Shown: in pieces, positions 34,025 through 42,981 of the stretch
Layout of the letters: each line of letters opens with the position of its first letter
How positions within the stretch are numbered: position 1 is the first letter of the stretch
Assembly: GCA_002700305.1 (NCBI GenBank)
Contig: PACZ01000024.1
Coordinates: forward strand, 62,001-126,000
DNA from: Hyphomonas sp.
GTDB taxonomy: Bacteria > Pseudomonadota > Alphaproteobacteria > Caulobacterales > Hyphomonadaceae
Direction of reading: 5' to 3'
Length of the DNA: 64,000 nt
Position numbers and translations under genes: made by a program
The notes under the pieces: generated by a model
Database searches by the model: none
Seen by the model: only the letters and a program-made list of their open reading frames with translations
What the model was told of the DNA's origin: nothing

Positions 34025-34836
34025 TCGCGGTTCCTCCGCTTGGACCGGTGCTCATCCGTATCGCCCGGACGGCGGATATCGACGATCTCTACCTCTTCAA
34101 GATCTCCCAGCGGCTCCGCCATCGGGGAGGCGTTGGCGGCCAGCCAATCGCTGAAAGCACCCGCCGGTTCGCCGATGTCAGAGTCCGGCGCCAGTACCGA
34201 GAAGCCTTTCTCGCGAACAGTCGCCACATCCATGACGCAGGCGCTGCGTTCTATCAGGTGAGGCGGGCAATAGGCTTCAATGGATTTGTCCGGCGTCTCG
34301 GTCAGAAGCACGGCGTCCGGGTTTTTGCCGATACGATAGAAGCCACCGAAGCGGTCCATCAGTTCCGGTTCGAGTTCAAGCTCGGACAGTAACGCGTCGG
34401 GCAGGGTGGTGTCTGATGCAATGACAACGGCGCGGCCGTGATTGTGGTTTTTGAGGTAGATCAGAAAGGCGCGGGCCAGATCATCCCCTTTCGCATCGGC
34501 TCGATAAAGCGGAGCGTAAACAGGACCGATCACCGTCAGGCCATCTTCAAGCAGGCGGCCCTGGAGGCGGGCCTTCTGCTCTTTCTTGTCGAGCTGAGCG
34601 CCTGTCCGGCCTTTCAGTTCCGATGCGCCTTCCACAAGGAAAACGTCGGTTGCCCAACCGTCTTGCCAGACGGCAGGTGGTGTTTCTTTTGGAATGACGG
34701 ACCAGCTGGCATAGTCAGTGTAGCTGAGCGGGCTGACCTCAATATAAGGCGGCGGAGAGATCACGGTTCGCCAGAGCCAGGCCCCCAGGCCGATAGCGAT
34801 AACGGCTGAAGCGATCCAGAATGCAGGTTTCTTCAT
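34021..34836 (-). CDS. Membrane-anchored DUF3089-like protein
   Basis: A 271-residue protein with an N-terminal membrane anchor (AFWIASAVIAIGLGAWLW) and a soluble periplasmic part. DVFLVEGAS and IGPVYAPLYRADAKGDDLARAFLIYLKNHNHGRAVVIASD resemble the hydrolase-like core of DUF3089 proteins (FFVHPT... IYAPRYRQ), but the usual catalytic Ser elbow is not clear: VIASDT sits where GHSQG would be expected. The last 20 residues are charged and probably disordered. It follows the LvaB-like gene by 27 bp on the same strand and may be co-transcribed. Function unknown. Confidence 0.6.
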   Translation of the reverse strand: MKKPAFWIASAVIAIGLGAWLWRTVISPPPYIEVSPLSYTDYASWSVIPKETPPAVWQDGWATDVFLVEGASELKGRTGAQLDKKEQKARLQGRLLEDGLTVIGPVYAPLYRADAKGDDLARAFLIYLKNHNHGRAVVIASDTTLPDALLSELELEPELMDRFGGFYRIGKNPDAVLLTETPDKSIEAYCPPHLIERSACVMDVATVREKGFSVLAPDSDIGEPAGAFSDWLAANASPMAEPLGDLEEVEIVDIRRPGDTDEHRSKRRNRD

Positions 34837-34863
34837 GAGCAGAGGTCCGGTTGCGGTAGTGGC

Positions 34864-35247
34864 TCAGCCACGTGCTTGCAACGCGAGAGCCAGCCCTGAA
34901 TATCGAGGTTGGTCGATAGACAACTGCGCAATTGTGGTGGTTTTTAGATGGTCCAGCAGGCCGTCTGTGGAAAGGTCCATCTCACCGGACTGTATCCGGC
35001 TGCAAAGGTCGCGGTTGAGGTCTTCCAGGGGCGTGTCCGGAGCGGCGTCCAGAAGCGCGACCAGACGGGACTGTTCCGATGATTCTGCCTCCGGGCGCTG
35101 CTCCAGCTCCCGAATGAGCGTGGACAGGACATTCGACGCGACGCGTGCGTGGAAGGCGGCGTGCCCCGAGAGCTGCGGAGCGGCCGTGTCGTCGATGAAG
35201 CGTTTTACCGCTTCCACCAGTTCTTTGGTTGAGGGAGCGTCATGCAT
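34864..35247 (-). CDS. DUF6285/LvaB-like small partner of the phosphotransferase
   Basis: A 127-residue protein starting MHDAPSTKELVEAVKRFI, with FHARVASNVLSTLIRELE, LNRDLCSRIQSGEM and HLKTTTIAQLSIDQPRYSGL. This matches the DUF6285 family, which is found almost always next to aminoglycoside-phosphotransferase-like kinases. In Pseudomonas putida a small protein of this sort (LvaB) is required for the kinase LvaA that phosphorylates 4-hydroxyacyl-CoA. Its start overlaps the end of the kinase gene by 8 bp, which fits an obligate two-component enzyme. The equation with LvaB rests on memory of family and context, not on alignment. Confidence 0.7.
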   Translation of the reverse strand: MHDAPSTKELVEAVKRFIDDTAAPQLSGHAAFHARVASNVLSTLIRELEQRPEAESSEQSRLVALLDAAPDTPLEDLNRDLCSRIQSGEMDLSTDGLLDHLKTTTIAQLSIDQPRYSGLALALQARG

Positions 35248-36250
35248 TGTTGCGTATCCCTTCCAGCAGATTCACGAGATCAATCTCCGTTTCAGAGACA
35301 CGCCGGCCGATCGCCGCACGCTCCACACTGGGATCAGCCCCTGAACGGTAGGCTTCGTACATGATCATGCACATGATGCCCCATTTCAGGCTTCCCATGA
35401 TCTCCCACCAGTCGATGTCACGCGGAACGAGGGTTCCTCCACCAGCGGCCGCATAGGCTTCAAGCAGGTCTGGCAGGTCACCAAAGCCGCCCACGCGTTT
35501 CTCAGCATTTCCGAAACGCCACGAATTGACGCAAAGCCAGGCAATATCCTCGCGCGGATCGCCGATATGGGCCAGCTCCCAGTCTAGGACGGAGGCCAGT
35601 CCCTGTTCGGAAACCATCAGATTGCCGAGCCGGAAATCCCCGTGCACCAATACGACCGGAAGCGGTTCAGGCGCATTTGCCTTCAGCCAGGAGAAGGCAA
35701 GTTCGAATACGGGCCGCGGGAGTTTGAAGGACCGGTAGATTGCTTCATATTTTTCGAGTTGGTTGATTCCATTGCTGACGGGCAATTCAGGCAAAGTGTC
35801 AGGGGAAATGGAATGAATTCCGGCCAGGGCTTCGCCGCATTGCCGGGCCAGAATTTTTCGGGCCTCGGCGTATTCGGCATCGCGAAGAATCTTCCGGCCA
35901 AGCGTTTCGCCGCTGATCCTGTCCATGATGAAACACTGGCCAAGCGTGGGATCCTCTTCAAACACACCCAGGACCGGTGGAACCGGCACGCCAGCCTTGG
36001 AGGCATGCGTCAACAGCGTTGCTTCCATGGCCAGTCCGATCGCCTCGGAGGAGCGGGCGGTCTCTACGCCGCCCGGCGCCCTGCGGAGAATCAGGGGCGT
36101 TTTGCCCTTGTCCGTCACGACGTCAAAAGCCCATGTTTCCTGGCTGGCACCGCCAGACAGACGCGTTAATGCGTCAACTTTGCTGTCTGCACCGAATTTT
36201 GCACCGGCCCAGGCCTCTAGCGCTGTTGCGATCTGTTCTTTACTTCCCAT
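35240..36250 (-). CDS. LvaA-like aminoglycoside-phosphotransferase-fold kinase
   Basis: A 336-residue APH/choline-kinase-fold protein. The nucleotide-binding strands are RLSGGASQETWAFDVV and LILRRAP. The Brenner motif VVLVHGDFRLGNLMV holds the catalytic Asp, and VLDWELAHIGDPREDIAWLC holds the Mg-binding Asp. Related kinases phosphorylate hydroxyacyl-CoAs (LvaA; human ACAD10/11 N-terminal domain) so that a dehydrogenase-fold partner can eliminate phosphate. The usual acyl-CoA dehydrogenase partner is not adjacent here. The start is taken as ATG 36250 where homology begins; ATG 36307 would add 19 residues. Confidence 0.75.
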   Translation of the reverse strand: MGSKEQIATALEAWAGAKFGADSKVDALTRLSGGASQETWAFDVVTDKGKTPLILRRAPGGVETARSSEAIGLAMEATLLTHASKAGVPVPPVLGVFEEDPTLGQCFIMDRISGETLGRKILRDAEYAEARKILARQCGEALAGIHSISPDTLPELPVSNGINQLEKYEAIYRSFKLPRPVFELAFSWLKANAPEPLPVVLVHGDFRLGNLMVSEQGLASVLDWELAHIGDPREDIAWLCVNSWRFGNAEKRVGGFGDLPDLLEAYAAAGGGTLVPRDIDWWEIMGSLKWGIMCMIMYEAYRSGADPSVERAAIGRRVSETEIDLVNLLEGIRNNA

Positions 36251-36336
36251 CTTCGCCACAATTGCAGGGAAGAAAGAGCCCGCCAAGCTCTTCCCTTGCG
36301 AGAGCATGACGCGCGGTCGGGAAGGAGTCTCCGTAG

Positions 36337-37134
36337 ATGGCTAAAAAGCCAAAAAAAAAGGACATGGGCATTCTTGAGGTAGAGAAACTGCCTCGCGTCA
36401 GTGCCTGGGCCTGGCTGCGGGCGCGATTCTTTGCCGGCATGGTCATCGCGCTACCGATCGTGGTGACCTTCGCCATCCTGCAATTCTTCATCAATTATAT
36501 CGATCAGCGTGTGGTTCCGATTCTGCCGGAATCCCTGCGGCCGGAAACTTACCTGAACTATGCGGTTCCGGGTTTTGGCGTGATTGTGCTGGTCCTTTTC
36601 CTGACCATCCTGGGCGCAATCACGACGAACCTTCTGGGGCGTTCGGTTGTCGTCATTACCGACCGTGTATTGAGTCAGATCCCGATCGTGAGAACGGTTT
36701 ATTCTTCATTCAAACAGCTGGTCGACGTCTTTGCGAACAATCCGACGGAGCAGTTCCGCGAATGCGTTCTGATCCAGTTTCCAAGGGCAGACAGCTGGTG
36801 TCTTGGCTTTGTGGCGGCCCCTGCGCGTGGTGAAGTCAGGACGCACCTCAGCGAAGACTATATTGGCGTGTTCGTGCCAACGACGCCGAACCCGACCTCC
36901 GGCTTCATCATGTTCGTCAAAGCCGAGAACACGATCAAACTGCACATGAGCGTCGAAGAGGGCGCGCGGATGATCCTCTCTGCCGGTCTCGTAGTGCCGG
37001 AACATCCGGATGTGAAAGCGGCGATCGAAGCCGCGAATGGCAAAACGTCTACGACAGAGTCCGGGGAACCATCAGCTCCCTCACCAGACGCAGAGCCCGG
37101 CCCCGAACCGACTCAAGATCAGGATCCGAAGTGA
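36337..37134 (+). CDS. DUF502 membrane protein
   Basis: A 265-residue inner-membrane protein with two helices: FFAGMVIALPIVVTFAILQF (about 32-51) and FGVIVLVLFLTILGAITTNL. After the second helix comes the diagnostic DUF502 stretch IPIVRTVYSSFKQLVDVF, then FRECVLIQFPRADSWCLGFV and VFVPTTPNPTSGFIMFV. Distant plant relatives (COV/LCV) affect membrane trafficking; bacterial function is unknown. The C-terminal ~30 residues are proline and acid-rich. The last 86 bp overlap the 3' end of the convergent recG in another frame. Confidence 0.88.
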   Translation: MAKKPKKKDMGILEVEKLPRVSAWAWLRARFFAGMVIALPIVVTFAILQFFINYIDQRVVPILPESLRPETYLNYAVPGFGVIVLVLFLTILGAITTNLLGRSVVVITDRVLSQIPIVRTVYSSFKQLVDVFANNPTEQFRECVLIQFPRADSWCLGFVAAPARGEVRTHLSEDYIGVFVPTTPNPTSGFIMFVKAENTIKLHMSVEEGARMILSAGLVVPEHPDVKAAIEAANGKTSTTESGEPSAPSPDAEPGPEPTQDQDPK

Positions 37135-39109
37135 CGAGCGCTTCGGCGTCTTTCGCGGCGATGGCGAGAAGCGCTGCGTCTTCTGACAGGTCGATCACGC
37201 GATAGTCCGTTGCGCCTGCCTGGCGCAGGCCAAGTATGTCTCCGGGGCCGCGGAGCCTGAAATCTGCTTCGGCGATTTCAAAACCGTCATCGGTTCGCCG
37301 TAGCGTTTCGATTCTTTCCCGGGCCGTTTCCCCAAGCGGTGGCCGGTACAGGAGGAGGCAATAGGACGGCTTGTCGCCGCGGCCGACACGGCCTCTCAGC
37401 TGGTGAAGCTGCGCAAGGCCAAAACCTTCGGCGCGTTCAATGACCATGATCGTCGCTTCAGGCACATCCACACCCACTTCGATGACTGTAGTGGCGACCA
37501 GAACGCGTGTCGCACCTGTCCGGAAGTCTTCCAGGGCGGCATCTTTTTCCACAGCCTTCAGACGGCCGTGCACGAGGCCTACCTGGCAGTTCAGCTGTTT
37601 GGACAACATGGCGTGACGGCCAACTGCCGTGGAGTCGTCATCGTCCACATCCACTTTCGGACAAACCCAGAAGACCCGCTCACCACGGGCAACGGCGCGG
37701 CCGACGGCGTCGACAACTTCTTCCATGCGCGTGTCGGGAATGGCCCGTGTCTCCACCGGTTTCCGTCCGGCCGGTTTTTCGTCGAGAATGGATACATCCA
37801 GATCGCCATTGACCGCTTGCGCGAGTGTGCGCGGGATGGGTGTTGCGCTCATGACCAGCATGTGGGGGCTGGTCGCCTTGCCGGCGAGCTTCATACGGTC
37901 GGCCACACCGAAGCGGTGTTGTTCGTCCACAATGACTAGACCGAGATTTCTGAAACGAACGGCCTCCTGGAAAAGGGCATGCGTTCCGGCAACGATTTGG
38001 ATCGAGCCATCGGCAAGCCCCATCAAGGTCGCTTCGCGCGCAGTGCCTTTGTCGCGCCCAGAGAGGGCTGCGACCGTGTAGCCGAGTGGGGAGAGGAGCT
38101 TTGACAGGGTCTCGTATTGCTGCCGCGCGAGTACTTCCGTCGGCGCCATGAAGGCGGACTGGAAACCGCCTGCTGCCGCCTGCACGGCCGCCATCGCGCC
38201 GACGAGTGTCTTGCCCGCGCCGACATCCCCTTGCAGCATCCGCCGCATGGGGGAAGTCCCGGCCATGTCTTCCGCAATCTGATCAGCCGCCCGCATCTGG
38301 GCGCCGGTGGGGGCGAAAGGAAGCGAGCGGATCAGGGCTGCGATCCGTTCCTCTGCTTTTGGGACGCTGGGGGCTGAGCGGCGCTTGCGGGCCATCCGCG
38401 CCAGCGCGAATGCGCTTTCACGCGCCAGGGCCTCGTCATAAGCCAGCCGCTCCCGCGCAAGCGCGAATTTGTCTTCGTCGTAGGTTTCAGGGGCATGCAG
38501 CCAGTGGAGGGCCTCTTTGAATTCCGGCCAGCGTTTGGCTTCGATCAGGCCGTTGTCTGCCCATTCCGGCAGGTCGTCCGGCACACGCTCCAGGGCCTGT
38601 TCCGCGAACCCATGAACCCGCTTGTTCGTGAGACCGGCGGTGAGCCCGTAGATCGGCTCGACCGCGGGCGGAAGTGCGCCGCGCGCCGGATCAACGATGT
38701 AATCGGGATGCGTCATCTGCCGCTCGCCGCGATAGTCCTCGATCCGGCCTGAGACGACCCGCTCCTTTCCCATCGGAAATTGCCCTTGCAGCCAACGGCC
38801 ATCGGCCCGGAAAAAGGCTAGCGTGAGAAAGCCCGTCCCATCATACAGCTGCACCCTGTGCGGGGATTTTTCATTGTATGGCGCGTGATAGGCGTGGACT
38901 TCGCCTTTGACGGTGGCCACCTCGCCGAATTCCGTCGAATCTATGGATGGGCGGACCCGGCGGTCGACCCAGCGTTCCGGGAGGTGCAGCAACAAGTCCC
39001 AGACGTGCTCTCCGCCCACCAGGCGCTCCAGCGCAGGCTTTAGCTTCGGGCCGACCCCTGAGAGGGAGTCCAGCGGTTCGAAAAGGGGAAAGAGTCGCTC
39101 GTCTCGCAT
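37049..39109 (-). CDS. recG: ATP-dependent DNA helicase RecG
   Basis: A 686-residue superfamily-2 helicase that regresses stalled forks and processes Holliday junctions. The N-terminal wedge (OB) domain starts FEPLDSLSGVGPKLKPALERL and includes YHAPYNEKSPHRVQLYDG. Helicase motifs are [48 protein letters not shown], and V/VI ATTVIEVGVDVPEA and [17 protein letters not shown] 39109 is where homology begins; the frame is open upstream to 39226 but antisense to sdhE. It is divergent from sdhE, and its 3' end runs 86 bp into DUF502. Confidence 0.96.
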   Translation of the reverse strand: MRDERLFPLFEPLDSLSGVGPKLKPALERLVGGEHVWDLLLHLPERWVDRRVRPSIDSTEFGEVATVKGEVHAYHAPYNEKSPHRVQLYDGTGFLTLAFFRADGRWLQGQFPMGKERVVSGRIEDYRGERQMTHPDYIVDPARGALPPAVEPIYGLTAGLTNKRVHGFAEQALERVPDDLPEWADNGLIEAKRWPEFKEALHWLHAPETYDEDKFALARERLAYDEALARESAFALARMARKRRSAPSVPKAEERIAALIRSLPFAPTGAQMRAADQIAEDMAGTSPMRRMLQGDVGAGKTLVGAMAAVQAAAGGFQSAFMAPTEVLARQQYETLSKLLSPLGYTVAALSGRDKGTAREATLMGLADGSIQIVAGTHALFQEAVRFRNLGLVIVDEQHRFGVADRMKLAGKATSPHMLVMSATPIPRTLAQAVNGDLDVSILDEKPAGRKPVETRAIPDTRMEEVVDAVGRAVARGERVFWVCPKVDVDDDDSTAVGRHAMLSKQLNCQVGLVHGRLKAVEKDAALEDFRTGATRVLVATTVIEVGVDVPEATIMVIERAEGFGLAQLHQLRGRVGRGDKPSYCLLLYRPPLGETARERIETLRRTDDGFEIAEADFRLRGPGDILGLRQAGATDYRVIDLSEDAALLAIAAKDAEALVTSDPDLESVRGRALRLVRELMVPRTLS

Positions 39110-39206
39110 CCCGGCGAACCTAAGCTGCGCCCCTCGATGGCACAACGCCGCTTTGACCCGGGCGGGAAAAGCCCTATGTCTTTCCACAGACCAAGGAGAG
39201 CCGCCC

Positions 39207-39467
39207 ATGGATGCCCGCCGCCGCAAGCTGAAATTCCGTGCCTGGCGCCGGGGATTCCGGGAAATGGATCTCCTGATGGGCAGTTTTGCCGACCAACACC
39301 TTGATCAATATGGTGAAACCGAACTCGATCAGTTCGAAGCGCTGCTGAACCTGCCAGATTGGGAAGTTTATGCCTGGCTCGTAGGCCAGGCCGACGTCCC
39401 TGACGATCAGCGCAGCCCGGTTCTGGACCAATTGATCGCATTCAAGTACGCCGCGCAGGCCGGTTGA
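39207..39467 (+). CDS. sdhE: FAD assembly factor SdhE
   Basis: An 86-residue helical protein that promotes covalent flavinylation of succinate dehydrogenase. The signature RGFREMDLLMGSFADQHL contains the RGxxE motif needed for flavin transfer, and LLNLPDWEVYAWLVGQ is the second conserved stretch. AAGGAGAG lies 6 bp ahead of ATG 39207. The gene stands between divergent recG and co-directional mfd, an arrangement seen in other alphaproteobacteria. The gap to mfd is 52 bp. Confidence 0.95.
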   Translation: MDARRRKLKFRAWRRGFREMDLLMGSFADQHLDQYGETELDQFEALLNLPDWEVYAWLVGQADVPDDQRSPVLDQLIAFKYAAQAG

Positions 39468-39519
39468 GCAGACGCTTCGGCGGCCGGGCTCACGGCCTAA
39501 CTGCGTCTGAAGGTCTGGC

Positions 39520-42500
39520 ATGACACCTGTCGAACTCCTGAAATCCCTGAGCGGCCCGGCCGCACTTGGCGGCGCGCCGTTTGGCGCCGACCTGATGGCC
39601 TTTATTCCGGCCCTTGAGGCGCGGGGCGGCATCGGCGTTTATGTCGTCCGGGATGACAAGACGGCGGCGACGGCGCGACGGCTGGCCGAGTTCATCTCGC
39701 CAAGGCTGGATCAGGTGGATCTGCCCGGATGGGACACGCTGCCCTATGACCGGGTCAGCCCCACCGCCAGTGTCGCAGCTCGTCGCTGCGCAGCGCTTGC
39801 GCGTTTGTCCCGCTACGAGCCTGAGCAGGGGCCATTGCTTGTCGTCTCCACCGCGACGTCCATCGTTCAGCGGGTTCCGCCGATTGAAACGATGCGGCGC
39901 GCATCCTTTTCGATGATATCCGGGCAGACGGTCAGCCAGAAAGAGCTGAACGACTATCTGCTTGTAAACGGCTATGTCCGGGCCAGCACCGTCAGGGAGC
40001 AGGGCGAATACGCCATTCGGGGCGGGATCATCGACATCTTCCCGCCGACGGCCGGCGAGCCGCTGCGGCTCGATTTCTTCGGCGATACGCTGGAAACCAT
40101 CCGGACGTTCGACACCGAAACCCAGCGCTCAACCGGTGAGACAAGATCTGTCGCATTCGCGCCGGTGAGCGAGATTCTTTTCGACGATGATGTGCTCAGC
40201 CGTTTCCGGGAGAAATACCTAGACGTCTTCGGTCCCCCTTCGGGAGACCCGATGTACGAAGCGGCGAGAGCGTCGATCCGCCGGCAGGGTGTTGAGGCAT
40301 GGCTGCCACTCTTCCACGACTCTCTGGATACGCTGTTCGACTATATCGGCAATGAAGCGCTGATCGGTTTCGGGCATCTTTCCGGAGAGGCAGCGGCCGA
40401 ACGTCTCTCACAGGCTGCCGACTATTATCAGGCGCGGCTTGAGGCGGGTGAGGGCGATGCGCGGGCGGCGAAAGTGCTCGCGCCGGAACAATTGTACCTT
40501 GATCCTGCCGAACTGGAGCAGGCATTGGCGGCGCACCCGGTGGCCCGGTTCAGTCCGGCCGAGCCTGCGCCCGGCCACTACGACATGGAAGTCCGGCGCG
40601 GCCGTGACTTCGCGCCAGAGAGGATGATGAGCCAGGAGAACATCTTCGAGGCAACCATCGCCCATACGAAAGATCTCCGGAAATCCGGGCGTCATGTCGT
40701 ATTCGCAGCCTGGTCTACCGGGTCTGCCGATCGTCTGATCAATGTGCTCGCAGATCACGGCCTTGATGACCTGGTGCAGGTGCACTCTCTGGAAGCGGCG
40801 AGAAAGGCAGAGGCGTCTGTCGTCGAAATTCCGCTGGAAACCGGCTTTGTCAGCGAAGACCTGGCTGTGATTTCAGAAGCGGACATTCTGGGTGATCGTC
40901 TTGCCGCGCCGCGCCGCAAACGGAAGACGGCCAACTTCATCACGGATGCGGCAACGCTGAATGCCGGCGATTTGGTGGTGCACGTCGATCATGGGGTGGG
41001 CCGATATGTTGGCCTGAAGACGCTGGAAGTCACCGGCGCGCCGCATGACTGCCTGCAACTCGAATATTCCGGCGGGGATACGATTTTCCTGCCGGTCGAA
41101 AACATCGACCTGATCTCGCGCTATGGTTCGGAAGAAGCTGAAAGCCAGCTCGACCGATTGGGCGGAGCAGGCTGGCAGAACCGCAAGGCCAAGGCCAAGA
41201 AGCGTATTCTGGAAATGGCGGCCGAACTGATGGCGATTGCCGCAGCGCGGGAGTTGAAGCGCGCCGATGCGGTCAATGCCGGACAAGGCATCTATGAGGA
41301 ATTCGCGGCGCGCTTCCCCTATGAAGAAACCGATGACCAGCTGAATGCCATTGAGGATGTGCTGGGGGATCTCGGCTCCGGCCGTCCGATGGATCGCCTG
41401 GTCTGCGGGGATGTCGGTTTCGGGAAAACCGAAGTTGCTCTGCGGGCGGCCTTTGTGGCCGCAATGAGTGGCAAGCAGGTTGCCGTGATCGCGCCGACCA
41501 CTTTGCTCGCCCGCCAGCATTTCAAGACGTTCGAAGAGCGCTTTGCCGGATGGCCGCTTAAAGTGCGTCACCTCTCGCGTCTTGTCGGTGCCAGGGAGGC
41601 GTCTGAGACACGGGCCGGCCTGACCGATGGGAGCGTGGACGTTGTCGTCGGAACGCACGCGCTGCTGGCAAAAGGCATCGAGTTCAAACGCATGGGGCTA
41701 CTCATCGTTGATGAAGAACAGCGCTTCGGGGTGAAGCACAAGGAGCGCCTGAAAGAACTGAAAGCGGACGTTCACGTGCTGACGCTGTCTGCGACACCAA
41801 TTCCGCGGACGCTGCAGATGGCGCTGACCGGCATCCGGGATCTGTCGATCATCGCGACACCGCCGGTCGACCGCCTCTCGGTGCGGACCTACATCACCGA
41901 GGAAGATACGGTGACGCTCCGCGAGGCGTTGCTGCGGGAGAAGTATCGCGGCGGACAGGCCTTCTTCGTCGCGCCGCGTATTCAGGATCTCGACAAGCTG
42001 GAACGGTTCCTGTCTGAAAATGTGCCGGAAGTTTCCTTCATTGTGGCCCATGGCCAGATGGGGGCAGGGGAGCTCGAAGACATCATGACGGCCTTCTATG
42101 AGGGCAAATATGATGTGTTGCTATCGACGACGATTGTTGAGAGCGGACTGGATATTCCGCGTGCGAACACATTGATCATTCACCGCGCCGACATGTTCGG
42201 CCTGGCACAGCTCTACCAGTTGCGCGGCCGGGTTGGACGGTCGAAGCTTCGCGCCTACGCGTATTTTACCACGCCGCGGGACAAGGTGATCACGGAGACC
42301 GCAGAACGCCGCCTGCGCGTACTTCAGTCGCTCGACAGCCTTGGGGCAGGCTTCCAGCTGGCCAGCCACGATCTCGACATGCGCGGATCAGGCAACTTGC
42401 TGGGCGACCAGCAATCCGGCCATGTCCGGGAAGTCGGCGTCGAACTCTACCAGTCGATGCTGGAAGACGCGGTGAATGCACTGAAAGCCGGCGCACAGGG

Positions 42501-42981
42501 CGATGACGAAGTCGCCGATGACTGGTCTCCGCAGATCAATATGGGCGTCGCGGTTCTGATCCCTGAGGACTATGTCGAAGACCTCTCCATCCGCCTGTCT
42601 CTGTACCGGCGCTTGTCCGAGATTTCGACAAGCCAGGAACGGGAGGGCTTTGCTGCCGAACTGATCGACCGGTTCGGCCCGCTTCCTGATCCCACAAAGC
42701 AGCTCCTGGAAGTCACCGCCATCAAGGTGCAGTGCAAGGCGCTTGGGATCGAGAAGCTGGATGCTGGCGACAAAGGCGCTGTTTTCGCTTTCCGGCAAGA
42801 TACTGTGTTGGACCCTGCGCGCCTGATGGAGATCGTCCGCTCACGACCGAACGTCTTGCGTCTGCGGCCGGATTCGAAACTCGTGCACTCATTCACCGGT
42901 GGTGATGCCGTTACGCGCCTGGGCCGTGTCCGTGCTTTCCTGAAAGAGCTGGAAGCAGCTGCAGGCCTCGTCACCGCCTAA
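39520..42981 (+). CDS. mfd: Transcription-repair coupling factor Mfd
   Basis: A 1153-residue DNA translocase that removes stalled RNA polymerase and recruits UvrA. The N-terminal UvrB-like region spans about 1-330 ([38 protein letters not shown]). The RNA-polymerase-interacting domain is around 480-545 ([20 protein letters not shown]). The RecG-like translocase has Walker [17 protein letters not shown], Walker [26 protein letters not shown] and [17 protein letters not shown]. The C-terminal TRCF domain covers the last 200 residues. Length and order are standard. The stop interlocks with that of the PopA-like gene (CTAA, 4 bp). Confidence 0.98.
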   Translation: MTPVELLKSLSGPAALGGAPFGADLMAFIPALEARGGIGVYVVRDDKTAATARRLAEFISPRLDQVDLPGWDTLPYDRVSPTASVAARRCAALARLSRYEPEQGPLLVVSTATSIVQRVPPIETMRRASFSMISGQTVSQKELNDYLLVNGYVRASTVREQGEYAIRGGIIDIFPPTAGEPLRLDFFGDTLETIRTFDTETQRSTGETRSVAFAPVSEILFDDDVLSRFREKYLDVFGPPSGDPMYEAARASIRRQGVEAWLPLFHDSLDTLFDYIGNEALIGFGHLSGEAAAERLSQAADYYQARLEAGEGDARAAKVLAPEQLYLDPAELEQALAAHPVARFSPAEPAPGHYDMEVRRGRDFAPERMMSQENIFEATIAHTKDLRKSGRHVVFAAWSTGSADRLINVLADHGLDDLVQVHSLEAARKAEASVVEIPLETGFVSEDLAVISEADILGDRLAAPRRKRKTANFITDAATLNAGDLVVHVDHGVGRYVGLKTLEVTGAPHDCLQLEYSGGDTIFLPVENIDLISRYGSEEAESQLDRLGGAGWQNRKAKAKKRILEMAAELMAIAAARELKRADAVNAGQGIYEEFAARFPYEETDDQLNAIEDVLGDLGSGRPMDRLVCGDVGFGKTEVALRAAFVAAMSGKQVAVIAPTTLLARQHFKTFEERFAGWPLKVRHLSRLVGAREASETRAGLTDGSVDVVVGTHALLAKGIEFKRMGLLIVDEEQRFGVKHKERLKELKADVHVLTLSATPIPRTLQMALTGIRDLSIIATPPVDRLSVRTYITEEDTVTLREALLREKYRGGQAFFVAPRIQDLDKLERFLSENVPEVSFIVAHGQMGAGELEDIMTAFYEGKYDVLLSTTIVESGLDIPRANTLIIHRADMFGLAQLYQLRGRVGRSKLRAYAYFTTPRDKVITETAERRLRVLQSLDSLGAGFQLASHDLDMRGSGNLLGDQQSGHVREVGVELYQSMLEDAVNALKAGAQGDDEVADDWSPQINMGVAVLIPEDYVEDLSIRLSLYRRLSEISTSQEREGFAAELIDRFGPLPDPTKQLLEVTAIKVQCKALGIEKLDAGDKGAVFAFRQDTVLDPARLMEIVRSRPNVLRLRPDSKLVHSFTGGDAVTRLGRVRAFLKELEAAAGLVTA

